Part shown: positions 26,667 to 36,100 of the stretch, one piece after another | Layout of the letters: each line of letters starts with the position of its first letter | Position numbering within the stretch: the stretch's first letter is position 1 | Origin: an uncultured Oceanisphaera sp. | Lineage (GTDB): Bacteria > Pseudomonadota > Gammaproteobacteria > Enterobacterales > Aeromonadaceae | Length of the DNA: 57,524 nt | Direction: 5' to 3' | Assembly: GCF_947495715.1 (NCBI RefSeq) | Contig: NZ_CANLZU010000023.1 | Location: forward strand, 1-57,524 | Position numbers and translations under genes: made by a program | The notes under the pieces: generated by a model | What the model was told of the DNA's origin: nothing | What the model saw: the letters and a program-made list of their open reading frames with translations, nothing else | Database searches by the model: none

Positions 26667-26713
26667 GGCCGGTGCCGCCCATGAGAGACCCATGTGGGCG
26701 GCACCGGCTTCAC
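26667..26713. terminator. Long perfect hairpin between helicase and pseudouridine synthase genes
   Basis: GCCGGTGCCGCCCA and TGGGCGGCACCGGC form a 14-bp perfect stem around a 13-nt loop. It follows the helicase stop region by position and lacks a strong T run, so it may be a terminator or an mRNA 3'-end stabiliser. Confidence 0.55.
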
Positions 26714-26729
26714 TCACAACGAAAAGAGC

Positions 26730-28124
26730 TTAACGTGAGTGTTGTTCGGCACGCTTGCCGCGTAATATTTTTTTCTTCGGACCGGTGCTTTTGCCGTTAT
26801 TGGTCTTTTTCAGGCGCACGGGTCTCGCCGTGGTCTTGCCGCCCGTTTCATTACCGCTGTTGGCGCGGCGGGGTTTGCCTTTAAACTTGCCGTTACCTGA
26901 ACCTTCCAGCTCAATCACGGTTTCACTGGCTTTGTTTGAACGCCCGGACAACACCTTGCGCGAGATGGTTTTCAACAGTGAACCACGGTCACTCACTTCA
27001 AAGCCCGGCTTGATGATACGTTTGATGTCGGTACCAATCAGCTTTTTAATACGCTCCAGGGTTTGCTCTTCTTCACGGCTCACAAAGGAAATGGCAGTGC
27101 CTTTCGCCCCTGCCCGACCGGTGCGACCGATACGGTGCACGTAATCTTCCGGCAAATACGGCAGGTTGAAGTTCACCACATAATCCAGGCCCTGAATATC
27201 CAGACCACGGGCCGCCACTTCGGTGGCGATCAGAATCTGGAGTTTACCGGATTTAAAATCGGCAATGGCACGGCGTCTTGAACCCTGGCTTTTATCGCCA
27301 TGACACACTGCCGCTTCAATCTTTTTCTTTTTCAGACCGGCCAGCAGTCGCTCGGCCTGCTCCTTGGTACTGGTAAACACCAACACCTGGAACCAGTTTT
27401 TCTCTTCCAGCAGCTGTTCGAACAATTCGATTTTGCGGCTTTCTTCTACCGCATACACCGCATGTCTTACGGTCTCGGCCGTGCTGTTGATTTTGGTCAC
27501 GCGGATCTGCTGATGATTATTCAGCACCTTGTGTGACAACTCGTTGACTGCCGGTGAAGTGGTGGCAGAAAACAGCAGGGTTTGGCGCTTGGGCGCGGTC
27601 AGTTGCATCAACTTCAGCACATCGGTGATAAAGCCCATGTCCAGCATGCGGTCGGCTTCATCCAGTACCACAAATTCAACGTCACTCAAGGTCACATTAC
27701 CCAGGGTAAGGTGCTCCATCAAACGGCCGGGGGTGCTGATCACGATATCAACGCCTGCTTTTAACTTGTTGGCCTGGCCACCCATTTTAACGCCACCGTA
27801 CAGGGCCGTTACGCTGATGGGCACAAACTTCGCGTAGCCATTAATGGCGTCGGCCAACTGCTCGGCCAGTTCGCGGGTTGGTGTCAGGATCAAGGTGCGA
27901 GGGCGACGCTCAACGGTTGCCTTGGGCTTGTCCAGCATGCGTTGCAGCACGGGCACGGCAAAGGCGGCGGTTTTACCGGTACCGGTTTGCGCGGTTACCT
28001 GCAAGTCTTTACCGCGACGGGCCGGCACAATGGCCTGAGTTTGTACGGGAGTCATTGCACTGTAGCCACATTCCACAAGAGCGCGTTGCAGATCCGGGGC
28101 CAAATCTAAAGATGAAAATTGCAT
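26730..28124 (-). CDS. DEAD-box RNA helicase, RhlE-like
   Basis: All core motifs are present: Q motif F..L.L...L..AL...GY..MTPVQ, I AQTGTGKT near 50, Ia PTRELAEQ, Ib STPGRL, II DEAD near 155, III SAT, IV VFTSTKEQ, V ATEVAARGLDIQGLDYVVNF, VI HRIGRTGRAG. The C-terminus (about 380-464) is basic and Gly/Asn/Lys-rich, typical for RNA contact in RhlE/SrmB-type proteins. It unwinds short RNA duplexes in ribosome assembly or mRNA decay. Which paralogue it is (RhlE versus another) is uncertain. Confidence 0.93.
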   Translation of the reverse strand: MQFSSLDLAPDLQRALVECGYSAMTPVQTQAIVPARRGKDLQVTAQTGTGKTAAFAVPVLQRMLDKPKATVERRPRTLILTPTRELAEQLADAINGYAKFVPISVTALYGGVKMGGQANKLKAGVDIVISTPGRLMEHLTLGNVTLSDVEFVVLDEADRMLDMGFITDVLKLMQLTAPKRQTLLFSATTSPAVNELSHKVLNNHQQIRVTKINSTAETVRHAVYAVEESRKIELFEQLLEEKNWFQVLVFTSTKEQAERLLAGLKKKKIEAAVCHGDKSQGSRRRAIADFKSGKLQILIATEVAARGLDIQGLDYVVNFNLPYLPEDYVHRIGRTGRAGAKGTAISFVSREEEQTLERIKKLIGTDIKRIIKPGFEVSDRGSLLKTISRKVLSGRSNKASETVIELEGSGNGKFKGKPRRANSGNETGGKTTARPVRLKKTNNGKSTGPKKKILRGKRAEQHSR

Positions 28125-28450
28125 GAGAGATCCTCTGTAGAGTCGCTACAGTCAAAAAAATGAGGGCAGAATATACAGTATTTTAGTGTGGGAAGAGAGG
28201 TTTGTTTGTCAGTTGGGTGAATTTTGTACAGCCTTGCTCGGATGGAAAAATGAAGGGAACGGGACGCTATGGCACGGGTGCCGGAGTCAAAAAAGCATCA
28301 GGGCTATGCCAAAAAGGAGCCCCGACTCAATCCGCGAAGGGCAGCGTAAACAGGCAGGCGTTGGTTAAACATGTGCGGCTTCACCCCGGGCCTGCCCGCT
28401 GCACCTTGCACGCCTATCGGCTGCGATAAGCGTCTTGTGGCCGGGTCTGA
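28125..28450. other. Gene-free stretch upstream of the helicase
   Basis: About 325 bp between the helicase start and the DUF6172 gene stop. Short open frames exist on the plus strand but show no domain, ribosome site or codon pattern like their neighbours. Nothing else recognised apart from the expected helicase promoter. Confidence 0.45.
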
Positions 28451-28762
28451 TCAGGCTTCGGCGTCGTCCGCAACAGCCGACTTCGGCTGGTGGTTACACG
28501 CGCGGGCAAGAATCTCGACATAGAATTCGGGCAGTTCCTGCGCTACGGCTGCATCGATATGCTTGTTGATTTCAGAGGTAAAGATCGCTTCTGCTGCCGC
28601 TTCAGAGGCACCAAAACGACAATCGAAGGTCCAGTAGTCCATGCCGGCGGGCAGCGACTTGCGACGCTCTCTGTTGAGGTACTTTTTAATATCATGCTTG
28701 ATTGAGTCCACCAGGCGAGCAGGTTGCAGCTTGGGGTGAGTTAACGCGATAGTCTTTTTCAT
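28451..28762 (-). CDS. DUF6172-like hypothetical protein, 103 aa
   Basis: The ATG at 28762 (MKKTIALTHPK) has TAGGA 8 nt upstream; the longer frame adds seven residues without a better site. The sequence MKKTI.LTHPK..PARLV...KHDIKKYL.RERRK.LP.G.DYW.FDC.FG recalls a small conserved proteobacterial family of unknown role. The central WTFDCRFG and FTSEINKHID segments suggest a compact alpha/beta fold. Function unknown. Confidence 0.75.
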   Translation of the reverse strand: MKKTIALTHPKLQPARLVDSIKHDIKKYLNRERRKSLPAGMDYWTFDCRFGASEAAAEAIFTSEINKHIDAAVAQELPEFYVEILARACNHQPKSAVADDAEA

Positions 28763-29051
28763 GGATTTCCTACAGAAGTGCACTCAAGAGTTCAAGAATA
28801 AAGCTGAATGAGCTTTTAAAAGCGTATTCTACATGGATGAGTAGCAGATAACTGCCAATTTCTGCGACTTTCTGCCTCGAAAAAGGCAGTAAACGGCTCT
28901 GCATGGCACTTTATCAGCCGCCGCTATGCCGGTCTGGCACACCGGTGCCGGATTTTAAACCAAACCGGATATACCGGCGATTACCCCTTGTGGTTGCGCA
29001 GGTTACCTCCACCGCACTGCTGTGTTGCCGGCAGCAAAATCGGGCCAAGTC

Positions 29052-30365
29052 TCATGGTTTATCTTCGGCGTTCTGGGTCGGAAAAAGGTTTTCATCCTCT
29101 TCCATGACGGGCGTGAGCGGCTCGCCTTCCTCGTCCTGAAGCTGGTAATCGAACGCCGCCTGCAGGCCGGTTTCGTCCTTGATCTCTTCAACCTCTTCAT
29201 GCTCGGGCTCCGGGTCAAGGTAGCGCGGGTACAGCGGCGACAAGAGGGACACCAGAATACCAACCGCGGCAAAGGTGGCAAACGCATCGGCGTAGCCGAA
29301 TTCATGTATCAGCACCCCAACCACCGGTGAGCCGGCCGCCTGCCCCAGTGCCACGGCCATGAATGGCAGCACAGGTCCCATCGACAGTCGGCCCGGCAGC
29401 AGCCGAATGCCGGTCATCAAATAAAGCCCGGTCAGACTCATGTAAGCCAGGCCGAACACCAGGGCAGAAAATGCGCTGAGCACCAGTTGGCCGGGGCTGG
29501 CCGCCAACAGAGCCAGGCTTGCAGACAACATCACCAGCATCAGCGCGTGCGTAATGGGTGGATTGTTGCGATCGGCCAGATCGGCTATTACGGCCCCGCC
29601 AAGACCGGCAATGCCCACCGCCAGCCACAGCCAGCCGGTTGCGCCAGACGGCAGGTCGCCGAGGGTGGCCATCAGGTCGGGGGCGAAAATCCAGTATGCC
29701 GACGAGATAAAGCCCATCAGGAAGGCAAACAACGACAGCCTGAACAGACGAGACCACTGCAATGCACTGACGGCAGGCGGCGGCGCCGCGTCTGTTGGCG
29801 TGATCCGTGACACAGAAGGAATAAAGAACCAGGCAGACACCATGCCGATGCCCGCCAGCACGGCAAAAGAGACATACGCAAAACGCCAGGCGCCGGCCAT
29901 CAGCAGCACCGCCGGTACCGCAACCGCCACTCCAATGCTGGTACCCGCGTTCATGACCGCGCTGACGCGCCCGTGCAACGAACGCGCTACCAGCGCCTGC
30001 ATGGCCGCCGTGAGTGCCGGCATCATCAGGCCGGTGCAGATGCCACAGGCAAACACCCCTGCGCCAAGCGCTAACGCGTTGTCGGCCCGGCTGATCAACG
30101 CCAGCCCGACAACACCAAAGCCCGCAGACAACACCGCCGTATTGCGGGCTCCGAGGCGATCGGCGGCCATCGGCGCCACCAGTGTCGCCAGCAAAAAACT
30201 GATCAGCGGCAACGCACCGATAATGCCGATTACCGACGGCGTTAGCGCCAGTTCGGCGCGAATGGGCGGCACAAACAGCCCGAAGGCGAAGCGCGCAAGT
30301 CCAAAGCTGATGGCAATCAGCACGGCACCAAACAGTGCAAACCCGGTACTGGAAAGCGTCTTCAT
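29052..30365 (-). CDS. MFS transporter
   Basis: The start at 30365 (MKTLSSTGFAL) has GGGAGG 4-5 nt upstream. The 437-aa protein has twelve predicted membrane helices. LARFAFGLFVPPIRAEL in helix 1, the MFS loop 2-3 motif ADRLGARN near 70, and a second-half NNPPITH loop are visible. An unusually acidic C-terminal tail of about 55 residues (DPEPEHEEVEEIKDE and following) extends beyond the last helix. The family resembles YbfB/CynX-type exporters. Substrate unknown; no regulator is adjacent. Confidence 0.85.
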   Translation of the reverse strand: MKTLSSTGFALFGAVLIAISFGLARFAFGLFVPPIRAELALTPSVIGIIGALPLISFLLATLVAPMAADRLGARNTAVLSAGFGVVGLALISRADNALALGAGVFACGICTGLMMPALTAAMQALVARSLHGRVSAVMNAGTSIGVAVAVPAVLLMAGAWRFAYVSFAVLAGIGMVSAWFFIPSVSRITPTDAAPPPAVSALQWSRLFRLSLFAFLMGFISSAYWIFAPDLMATLGDLPSGATGWLWLAVGIAGLGGAVIADLADRNNPPITHALMLVMLSASLALLAASPGQLVLSAFSALVFGLAYMSLTGLYLMTGIRLLPGRLSMGPVLPFMAVALGQAAGSPVVGVLIHEFGYADAFATFAAVGILVSLLSPLYPRYLDPEPEHEEVEEIKDETGLQAAFDYQLQDEEGEPLTPVMEEDENLFPTQNAEDKP

Positions 30366-30888
30366 GTCGCCTCCCGGCAGGCATTCCCCACTCGCTTTTG
30401 TTTCATCTCGGCCTTCGCCTCCGACGCGCAACAATCGCCCTGATGCACAACATCCGACTTCGCGTTTATCACCATGCAGCCCTCGCACAAGGCCGGAATG
30501 CCGGCCAGGACATAGCTCTTCATACGGATGAGTATAGGGCCTATCAACAACATGTATTGACGGTCACCAGAGTGTATCAAGCGCCCGTTTCAAGGTGCAT
30601 AAGCGCCTCGCTACCAAAACCCCTTTTCGCCCGCGCCTTTCCGCCGTGCCCGCCGATAACGGAACCGCAATCATCACCATAAAAACAGATAGTATCGAGA
30701 GTGGGGTCTGATTACAGGAGTTTCCACTTGGTGTTCTTTCGTCACTCCCCACGTGCGCTTTTGTCATTCCCACGAAAACGGGAATCCAGAGCTTATAGAA
30801 TGTTCGGACTGCAAGCCGCCTGCAAAGTACTGCCGACCCTGATATCTATACTCATATGATTGGGCAATCATTTTTCCCTGTTCATTTT
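30366..30888. other. Gene-free stretch with an inverted-repeat copy at its end
   Basis: No convincing gene. It contains the MFS promoter region, and at 30763-30791 a dispersed repeat GTCATTCCCACGAAAACGGG-AATCC. An inverted copy of that repeat lies on the other side of the next two genes (32743-32773). Confidence 0.55.
30763..30791 (+). repeat. Dispersed CATTCCC...GGGAATCC repeat, left of island
   Basis: CATTCCC-ACGAAAAC-GGGAATCC is a small hairpin. Related copies are at 32743-32773 (inverted) and 42801-42860 (two facing copies). Confidence 0.75.
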
Positions 30889-31566
30889 TCATTCTACCAA
30901 TATCGCACTGACTCGGGCACCTTGCTGATCAAGTGTAAAGTGTCCCGTTACCACCAGCGTTAAATTTAAGTCCTCTGGCACCTGGCCCCTAAAAAAGTTA
31001 GATACATGCTCAAAATCATCAATGCCAGAAATAAAATCGATAGAAAATGAAATAATAATAAACAATGCCTTTAATTTTGTGTAATCAATTGAATCCACAA
31101 AATACTGTTCAAAGTAGTCCATATAGAAGTGTTCTTCTTTGGTATAACCTCCGCTGTATAAGGTTGCCGTGCTGCCTTCACGCATCACAAAGCGAAAGTC
31201 ACCAAAATCCACACCTATCATATTATCACTGGTCAGAGTGTCTATAATATCATTTATAAAAACCTTATAACTTCCATCACTGACAACAAGCACTTTATCA
31301 ATAATATCGGGGCAGTCAATTCCAGAATAAGGTTTTTCTGCTGTAGTGAGTATCAAAGTTAACGCATCTTTTGATCTTATATCATCTTGATTAGCACTCA
31401 ACCACTCAAGGTCAGGCTCTATTAAAATAAAAAAATCGACTTCAACTGAAATGCTGCCTGCTTCATCTTTATCTACCAGATGAACTTTCGACAAACCATC
31501 AAGACATTCCGAGCTGAAATTAATAACATTAGTAACCAAAGAGCTGGCACTTTTAACATTAAACAT
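30889..31566 (-). CDS. Divergent compact FtsZ-like protein lacking the GTP-binding signature
   Basis: The 225-aa protein aligns by eye with FtsZ from residue about 10 to the end. The central helix and T7 loop FINDIIDTLTSDNMIGVDFGD matches the FtsZ GIAELIT..G.MNVDFAD region. The C-terminal domain follows (VMREGSTATLYSGG, then DFISGIDDFEHVSNFFRG, then LTLVVTGHF...GARVSAIL). The two T7-loop acidic residues that complete the GTPase site of the neighbouring subunit are kept (D120, D123), with Asn replaced by Gly. The tubulin signature GGGTGTG and the Gly-rich first loop are absent: the strand DFFILIEP runs straight into a shortened region. FtsZ is about 380 aa, so the nucleotide domain is strongly reduced. 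AGGT lies before the ATG. It is downstream of a caspase-like gene in an AT-rich island. It may act as an FtsZ cap or decoy; this is inference. Confidence 0.72.
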   Translation of the reverse strand: MFNVKSASSLVTNVINFSSECLDGLSKVHLVDKDEAGSISVEVDFFILIEPDLEWLSANQDDIRSKDALTLILTTAEKPYSGIDCPDIIDKVLVVSDGSYKVFINDIIDTLTSDNMIGVDFGDFRFVMREGSTATLYSGGYTKEEHFYMDYFEQYFVDSIDYTKLKALFIIISFSIDFISGIDDFEHVSNFFRGQVPEDLNLTLVVTGHFTLDQQGARVSAILVE

Positions 31567-31803
31567 AAATTACCTATTTATTAGGAAAGCATCTATTATT
31601 TAAGTAACTCGGCATAAATGTGTGGATAAACATTAATCCGCGTCAATGCTGGCAAGGCACTCAGGCAAACACTTCCACATCATTTACGCAAGGGCACTTA
31701 AAATTCTTAAAAAAATCCTAATGTAACTCCAAACCCAACCCCTGGCGTATAAAATTATGCCACAAATTAAGAATCACATTTAAACGCTTTTAGTTATGAC
31801 CAG

Positions 31804-32505
31804 TTATATCTGTAGCGATTTCATTACTGCAAAAACCTCTGCACTTACAGATCTAGCGCGTTTCCCTTGACCATTGGGCTGCATTACAAACTGAAGCGAA
31901 TCTTCCAGAGGAACTGCATTTCCGTTATAATCTTCACCTATATGGAATGAATTTGAAAATGCCGCAATCGAATTAGCAAAGTGGTGTATTATTTCGTTCT
32001 TGTCTGAATAATCACTTTCATCTAACTCAGACATTCCTGACAAAATAGCACAGTCAATTAGCGTGCCTTCAAGCCACTTTGATGTGGAGGAATAACCTAC
32101 GCACCACTTCAGATTATTGCCTTCCAAGAAAACTTCCATTGTACTAGAGTTCTCACCAACAAAGCACGATCCTAACATTAACCCCGTAATATTACATTCA
32201 TTGGATTTCAGCCCAACTTCCCAGATAAGATCAGAAATTGAAATATTACCAATTTTTTTCTTATAGCCATGAGCTGCAATATATACAGTGGTGTTTTTAA
32301 ACTTTCTTTTACATAAACAATTTAAAGCCTTTATAAAACTACTTTTATCATAGAAATTTGCGTGATAAACCTCAGTATCACCAGCAAGTTTCCCTATACC
32401 TTCAACGAAAGGAGTAACACTTGTTCTATTTGAATCGTTACAATCTAACTCCCATGGAGATTCCAGAATCAATATTGCTCGATTAGAACTATGCTGTTTT
32501 TTCAT
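31804..32505 (-). CDS. Putative caspase-fold (His/Cys) peptidase, DUF6642/CHAT-like
   Basis: The 233-aa protein starts with ILILESPWE followed by a variable segment (VTPFVEG.....DTEVYHANFYDK). It then has a hydrophobic strand ending in the His of TVYIAAHGYKKK (His79) and a second strand ending in the Cys of ITGLMLGSCFVGE (Cys114). This strand-HG...strand-xC order is the catalytic dyad layout of caspase-clan (CD) peptidases and CHAT domains. The segment LKWCVGYSS...W matches what I recall of the DUF6642 family. No signal peptide or membrane helix. AAGGATAAT precedes the ATG. The FtsZ-like gene follows 237 bp downstream on the same strand. Peptidase activity is inferred from two residues and fold order only. 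Confidence 0.6.
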   Translation of the reverse strand: MKKQHSSNRAILILESPWELDCNDSNRTSVTPFVEGIGKLAGDTEVYHANFYDKSSFIKALNCLCKRKFKNTTVYIAAHGYKKKIGNISISDLIWEVGLKSNECNITGLMLGSCFVGENSSTMEVFLEGNNLKWCVGYSSTSKWLEGTLIDCAILSGMSELDESDYSDKNEIIHHFANSIAAFSNSFHIGEDYNGNAVPLEDSLQFVMQPNGQGKRARSVSAEVFAVMKSLQI

Positions 32506-32742
32506 ATTATTATCCTTTTATACTTAGAGACCAGTTTTTTCATGATCTTGCCCTTCCATACTTTTACACACTGTTTTACTCATTTTTCTGAAAGCAGGCA
32601 CGCTACCGCACGAATCTTGCGGGCGATCTGGCCTCTCCCTTCCCTGTTTGTTGTGAGGCGCTGTTACCGGCATTTACATTGAACTCGAATGAAGCCCTGC
32701 ATTATACGGGGCAAGGGTTGCAGATTGGAAGCATCTCAACCA

Positions 32743-32773
32743 CTGGATTCCCGCTTTCGCTGGAATGACGACA
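32743..32773 (-). repeat. Dispersed CATTCCC...GGGAATCC repeat, right of island (inverted copy)
   Basis: CTGGATTCCCGCTTTCGCTGG-AATGACGAC is the reverse complement of the repeat type at 30763-30791. The two copies face each other across the AT-rich two-gene island. Confidence 0.75.
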
Positions 32774-32823
32774 TAAGTCCTGGGCTATTTGAGTAGTTCA
32801 GGCCACGCCGACATTAGCAGGAA

Positions 32824-32920
32824 GACAAAGGGATCGGCTCAGCCGACCTTCCGCGCCACGGGTGGCGCGGCTGAGCCCCGGATGTATTTACGGCGAGTGG
32901 CGGAGTCGCCCCTTTGTCCG
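32824..32920 (-). repeat. Long hairpin repeat with variable stem (copy 1)
   Basis: Outer arms GACAAAGGG and CCCTTTGTC bracket GGCTCAGCCGACC, a palindrome CCGCGCCAC-GG-GTGGCGCGG at 32851-32870, and GATGTATTTACGGCGAG. It is in inverse orientation to the copy at 41740-41840. Confidence 0.75.
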
Positions 32921-32944
32921 ACAAACTGAGAGTTACACACATAC

Positions 32945-32982
32945 AAAAAGCCCCGCGACCTTTCGGTTGCGGGGCTTTGTTT
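32945..32982 (-). terminator. Rho-independent terminator downstream of mukB
   Basis: AAAGCCCCGC-GACCTTTCGGTT-GCGGGGCTTT hairpin with A and T runs on both sides, so it works on either strand. It lies about 140 bp beyond the mukB stop. Confidence 0.85.
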
Positions 32983-32998
32983 CTTGGGGCGTTAATTA

Positions 32999-33023
32999 AG
33001 GTCCACTGAAGTGGACCCTACGG
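32999..33023. repeat. TGAA-loop hairpin repeat
   Basis: GGTCCAC-TGAA-GTGGACC followed by CTACGG. It is the reverse image of the TTCA-loop hairpins at 43909-44175 and 51968-51989, with a different stem sequence. Confidence 0.7.
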
Positions 33024-33119
33024 TAAGGCAGGGTAGCAACACCCCCACCCTGCCTCCCCCTGGCATAGCGCCGCCATTATGCCTGCCGGGCCGCAGCCAA
33101 GGGGGAGGAGTAGATAGAA

Positions 33120-36100
33120 TTACACCACCGCTTCGCCGGCAAAGCCGCGCAGGCCCACTACGTGTACGTGTTCCTGCTTGCCGTGCACCTTGCGGATCAG
33201 CTTGTAGGTGGTGCCTTTTTCCGGGCTGATGTTCTCGGGCGCGGCAATCAGCAGCTGCATGTCCTGCCGTTCGCACAGCTCGAACAGGGTAGCGATGGAG
33301 CGGGCGTCCAGTCGGGCCGCTTCATCCAGGAACAACAGCCGGCAGGGCAATACGTCTTTGCTGCGCAGATGGCGGGATTCTTCTTCCCAGCTCTGCAGCA
33401 CCATCAACAGAATGGCCTGGCCGGTACCAATGGCTTCACCGGTAGACAGGGCGCCGCTTTCGGCACGCAGCCAGCCGTCGGCACCACGCTGCACTTCAAT
33501 GCCCAGATCCAGGTAGTTGCGATAATCCAGCAACGCCTGACCCAGCACCTGCGGGCTGCGGTCTCCCTGCTCCAGTTGCGGGTTCAGCCGCTGGAACAAC
33601 TTGCCCATCGCTTCCGAGAAGCTCAGCTCCTTGCTGCTGAACAGGTCCTGATGGCGACCTTCGGGGTCGCTCAGCGCCTCCAGCAGGCGGCCGTAGGTGT
33701 CGCGAATGTTCACGTTCAGGCGCACGCCGGCCACCAGACCAAAGCTGATGTTCTGCAGGCCCTGGTTAAGCTGGCGAATACGGTTCTGCTCGCGGCGAAT
33801 AATGGTGTTGATCTTGGCCGCCACTTCCACCGACGACAGCGACAACTGGCCTTCGCGCAGTTGCAGCTCGTCGGCCAGCCGGCCCAGCTCCACTTCCATT
33901 TCTTCCAGCGCTTCCACCGGATCGTCGGCCCGGATGATGTCGTGCCGAATACGAGCCTTGAGGTGACTGAACACCAGGATGTAGAACTGCACCTTCTGCA
34001 GGGTATTGCGGTTGCCCTCAGAGAGGCGCAGCGCGTCACGCAACTCTTCGTCGTGAGCCACCGCCAGGCGCAGGGCACCCAGCGCCTTGTCGGAAATGGA
34101 ACGCAGCTCGTCGGCATCCAGATACGCCAGCTCGGGCCGGGCCAGGCGGCGCACCACGTCGTTGTCGCGCGCCAGTCGCACCACCTTGGCCCAGTTGGCC
34201 TTGTGGGCCACCAGTGCCTTGCGGGCGGCAAAATAGCCCTGGCCGTCTTTGCCGAGGCGCTGACTCAAGGATTCGATTTCGCGCTTGCTCACCTGGCGCT
34301 GGGCCTCGGTCTGGCTGCGCTTGCCACGGGTGTGCACCAGCTCGTTTTCAATGGAACGCTTGGCCTCGCGGGCCTTGTCTTCCATGTCGGACGCAAGCTG
34401 AATGCCCAGGGCGGTCAGCTCGTCACGGAATTCGTTAAGGGTGGCGCTTCTTGCATCGCGGCCGGTTACCAGCGCGGTGCGGGCCTGCAGGGCGTCGGTC
34501 AGGCGACCGTTCAACTGCTCGGCACGCAACCCGGCCTTGCGACGGGTTTCTTCCGCCTGCACCAGCTTGGCCTTGAGGCTGTCATTCATGGCCGAGCTTT
34601 GATCCAGCAACTGCTCGGCGTCGGCATAGGCCAGGTGCGGCAGTCGGGCCACCAGCTGGGTCAGGGCGTAGGTACGGTTACGCGCTTCGGTCAGCTCGGC
34701 CTCGGCCTCGGCCACCTGCTGTTGCAGGGCGTCGAATCCGGCGGGATCCTGGCGCAATACCTGCACCTGCTCGGCCAGGCGCCCCAGGCGCTGGCCGTGG
34801 GCGGCCATGAAGTCGCGGGCCGTATCCAGCTGGGCCATTTCTTCACGGGCGGCGGCCAGGCGTAGGGCCAGGCCCTCGTCGGCCAGCCAGTCTGCCAAGG
34901 GCAACAGCTTGTGCAACAGGCTCTGCTGCTCGCGCAGCTGGTTGCGCCGGGCCTGCCACTGATCGCGCTGGGCGGCAATGGTGGCCAGCTCCTGTTCCAG
35001 CTGATGCTGCTGGGCAGCCAGTTGTTCCAGTGCCGCTTCCGGATTATCGCCAAAGGCCAGTTGCAGGCCCTGACCAACAAACTCACTCAACTGGTGATAC
35101 AGGCGGCTGTGCTTCTGCTGGGCAAAGGCCGACTCGGCATAACGGGCGCTCACGGTTTCCAGTTCGGCGCTCAGTTGCTCGATTTTGCCCTCGCGGGCGG
35201 CGCGGCCAAACATCGGCTCGGTCGGAAAACGGGAATAACGCAGCTGGCGTTCGCCGTTTTTCACCCAGATGGCGCCGTCCAGCTCGGTGGCGTGCAGCAG
35301 GTCTTCGTCAAAGGCGTCCGGGTTGCCCTGGATCAGGTACAAGTCTGCCGGGCACGACTCCAGTGCCTGCAGTTGCTCCAACGCCGCCTGCGGGTCGGCC
35401 ACCACTATGCCGTTGCGGGCCGGGCCATACAACGCCTCGTAATAGGGCGCATCGTCTACGGCAATGTCGTCGTATACGTCGGCCAGCAGAGTACCGCCCA
35501 GCTGTTCGCACAGGGCAATCAGCCGTGGATCGGCGTCAACGCCGCTGCTCAGGCCGCGAATTTGCTGTTCCAGCTGCTGCTTGGTGGCCAGAGACTGCTG
35601 CTTGCTCTGCTCGGCCTGATGCTCGTCGCGCAGCGCCTGCTGCATGGCGGCAGTCACCTCGTTGCTGTCACTCAGCGGCAGGCCGGACAATTCGCGCAGC
35701 CGCTCCAGCTGCTGTTGGGCCTTGTGCCAGGCAGGAGCCTGGCCGCGCAGCGCGGTCACCTGCGGCGCAATCTGCCCCAGGCGAGACTGGCTTTGGCGCT
35801 GGGCGTCGGCACAGTCGGCCAGTTTTTCTTCCAGCTCGGTTTTTTGCTCGTCCAGCTCCGCCAGTTGCAGTTCCAACTCTGCTTCGTCCTGCACCGGACG
35901 GCCCAGCCGGGCCAGCTCGGCCTGCAGCGCCGTGGCTTTTTCGCGCTTGCAGGCGCCCTGCTCGGCGTCCTGCAACTGGCGACGAATGGCGCCGTCGCGC
36001 GCCAGCAGCGCCTGATATTCCCTGCCCTGCTCCAACAACTGGTTGGCGCGGGCAAAGGCGGACTCGCGGCTCACGTTACCGTCGATGGCCTGCAACAGCG

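Larger units (their letters stand above)
32506..33119. other. Gene-free stretch rich in repeats, between the island and mukB
   Basis: In order: promoter side of the caspase-like gene, an inverted dispersed repeat (32743-32773), a long hairpin repeat (32824-32920), a rho-independent terminator (32945-32982) and a TGAA-loop hairpin (32999-33023). No gene recognised. Confidence 0.65.

Noticed and set aside
28202-28429. 75-codon plus-strand frame between helicase and DUF6172 genes
   Set aside because: No ribosome site, no recognisable domain, and unusual composition for the neighbourhood.
29302-30384. Long minus-strand frame overlapping the MFS transporter
   Set aside because: The MFS frame has twelve helices and family motifs; the alternative frame is Arg/Gly/Cys-rich without a domain.
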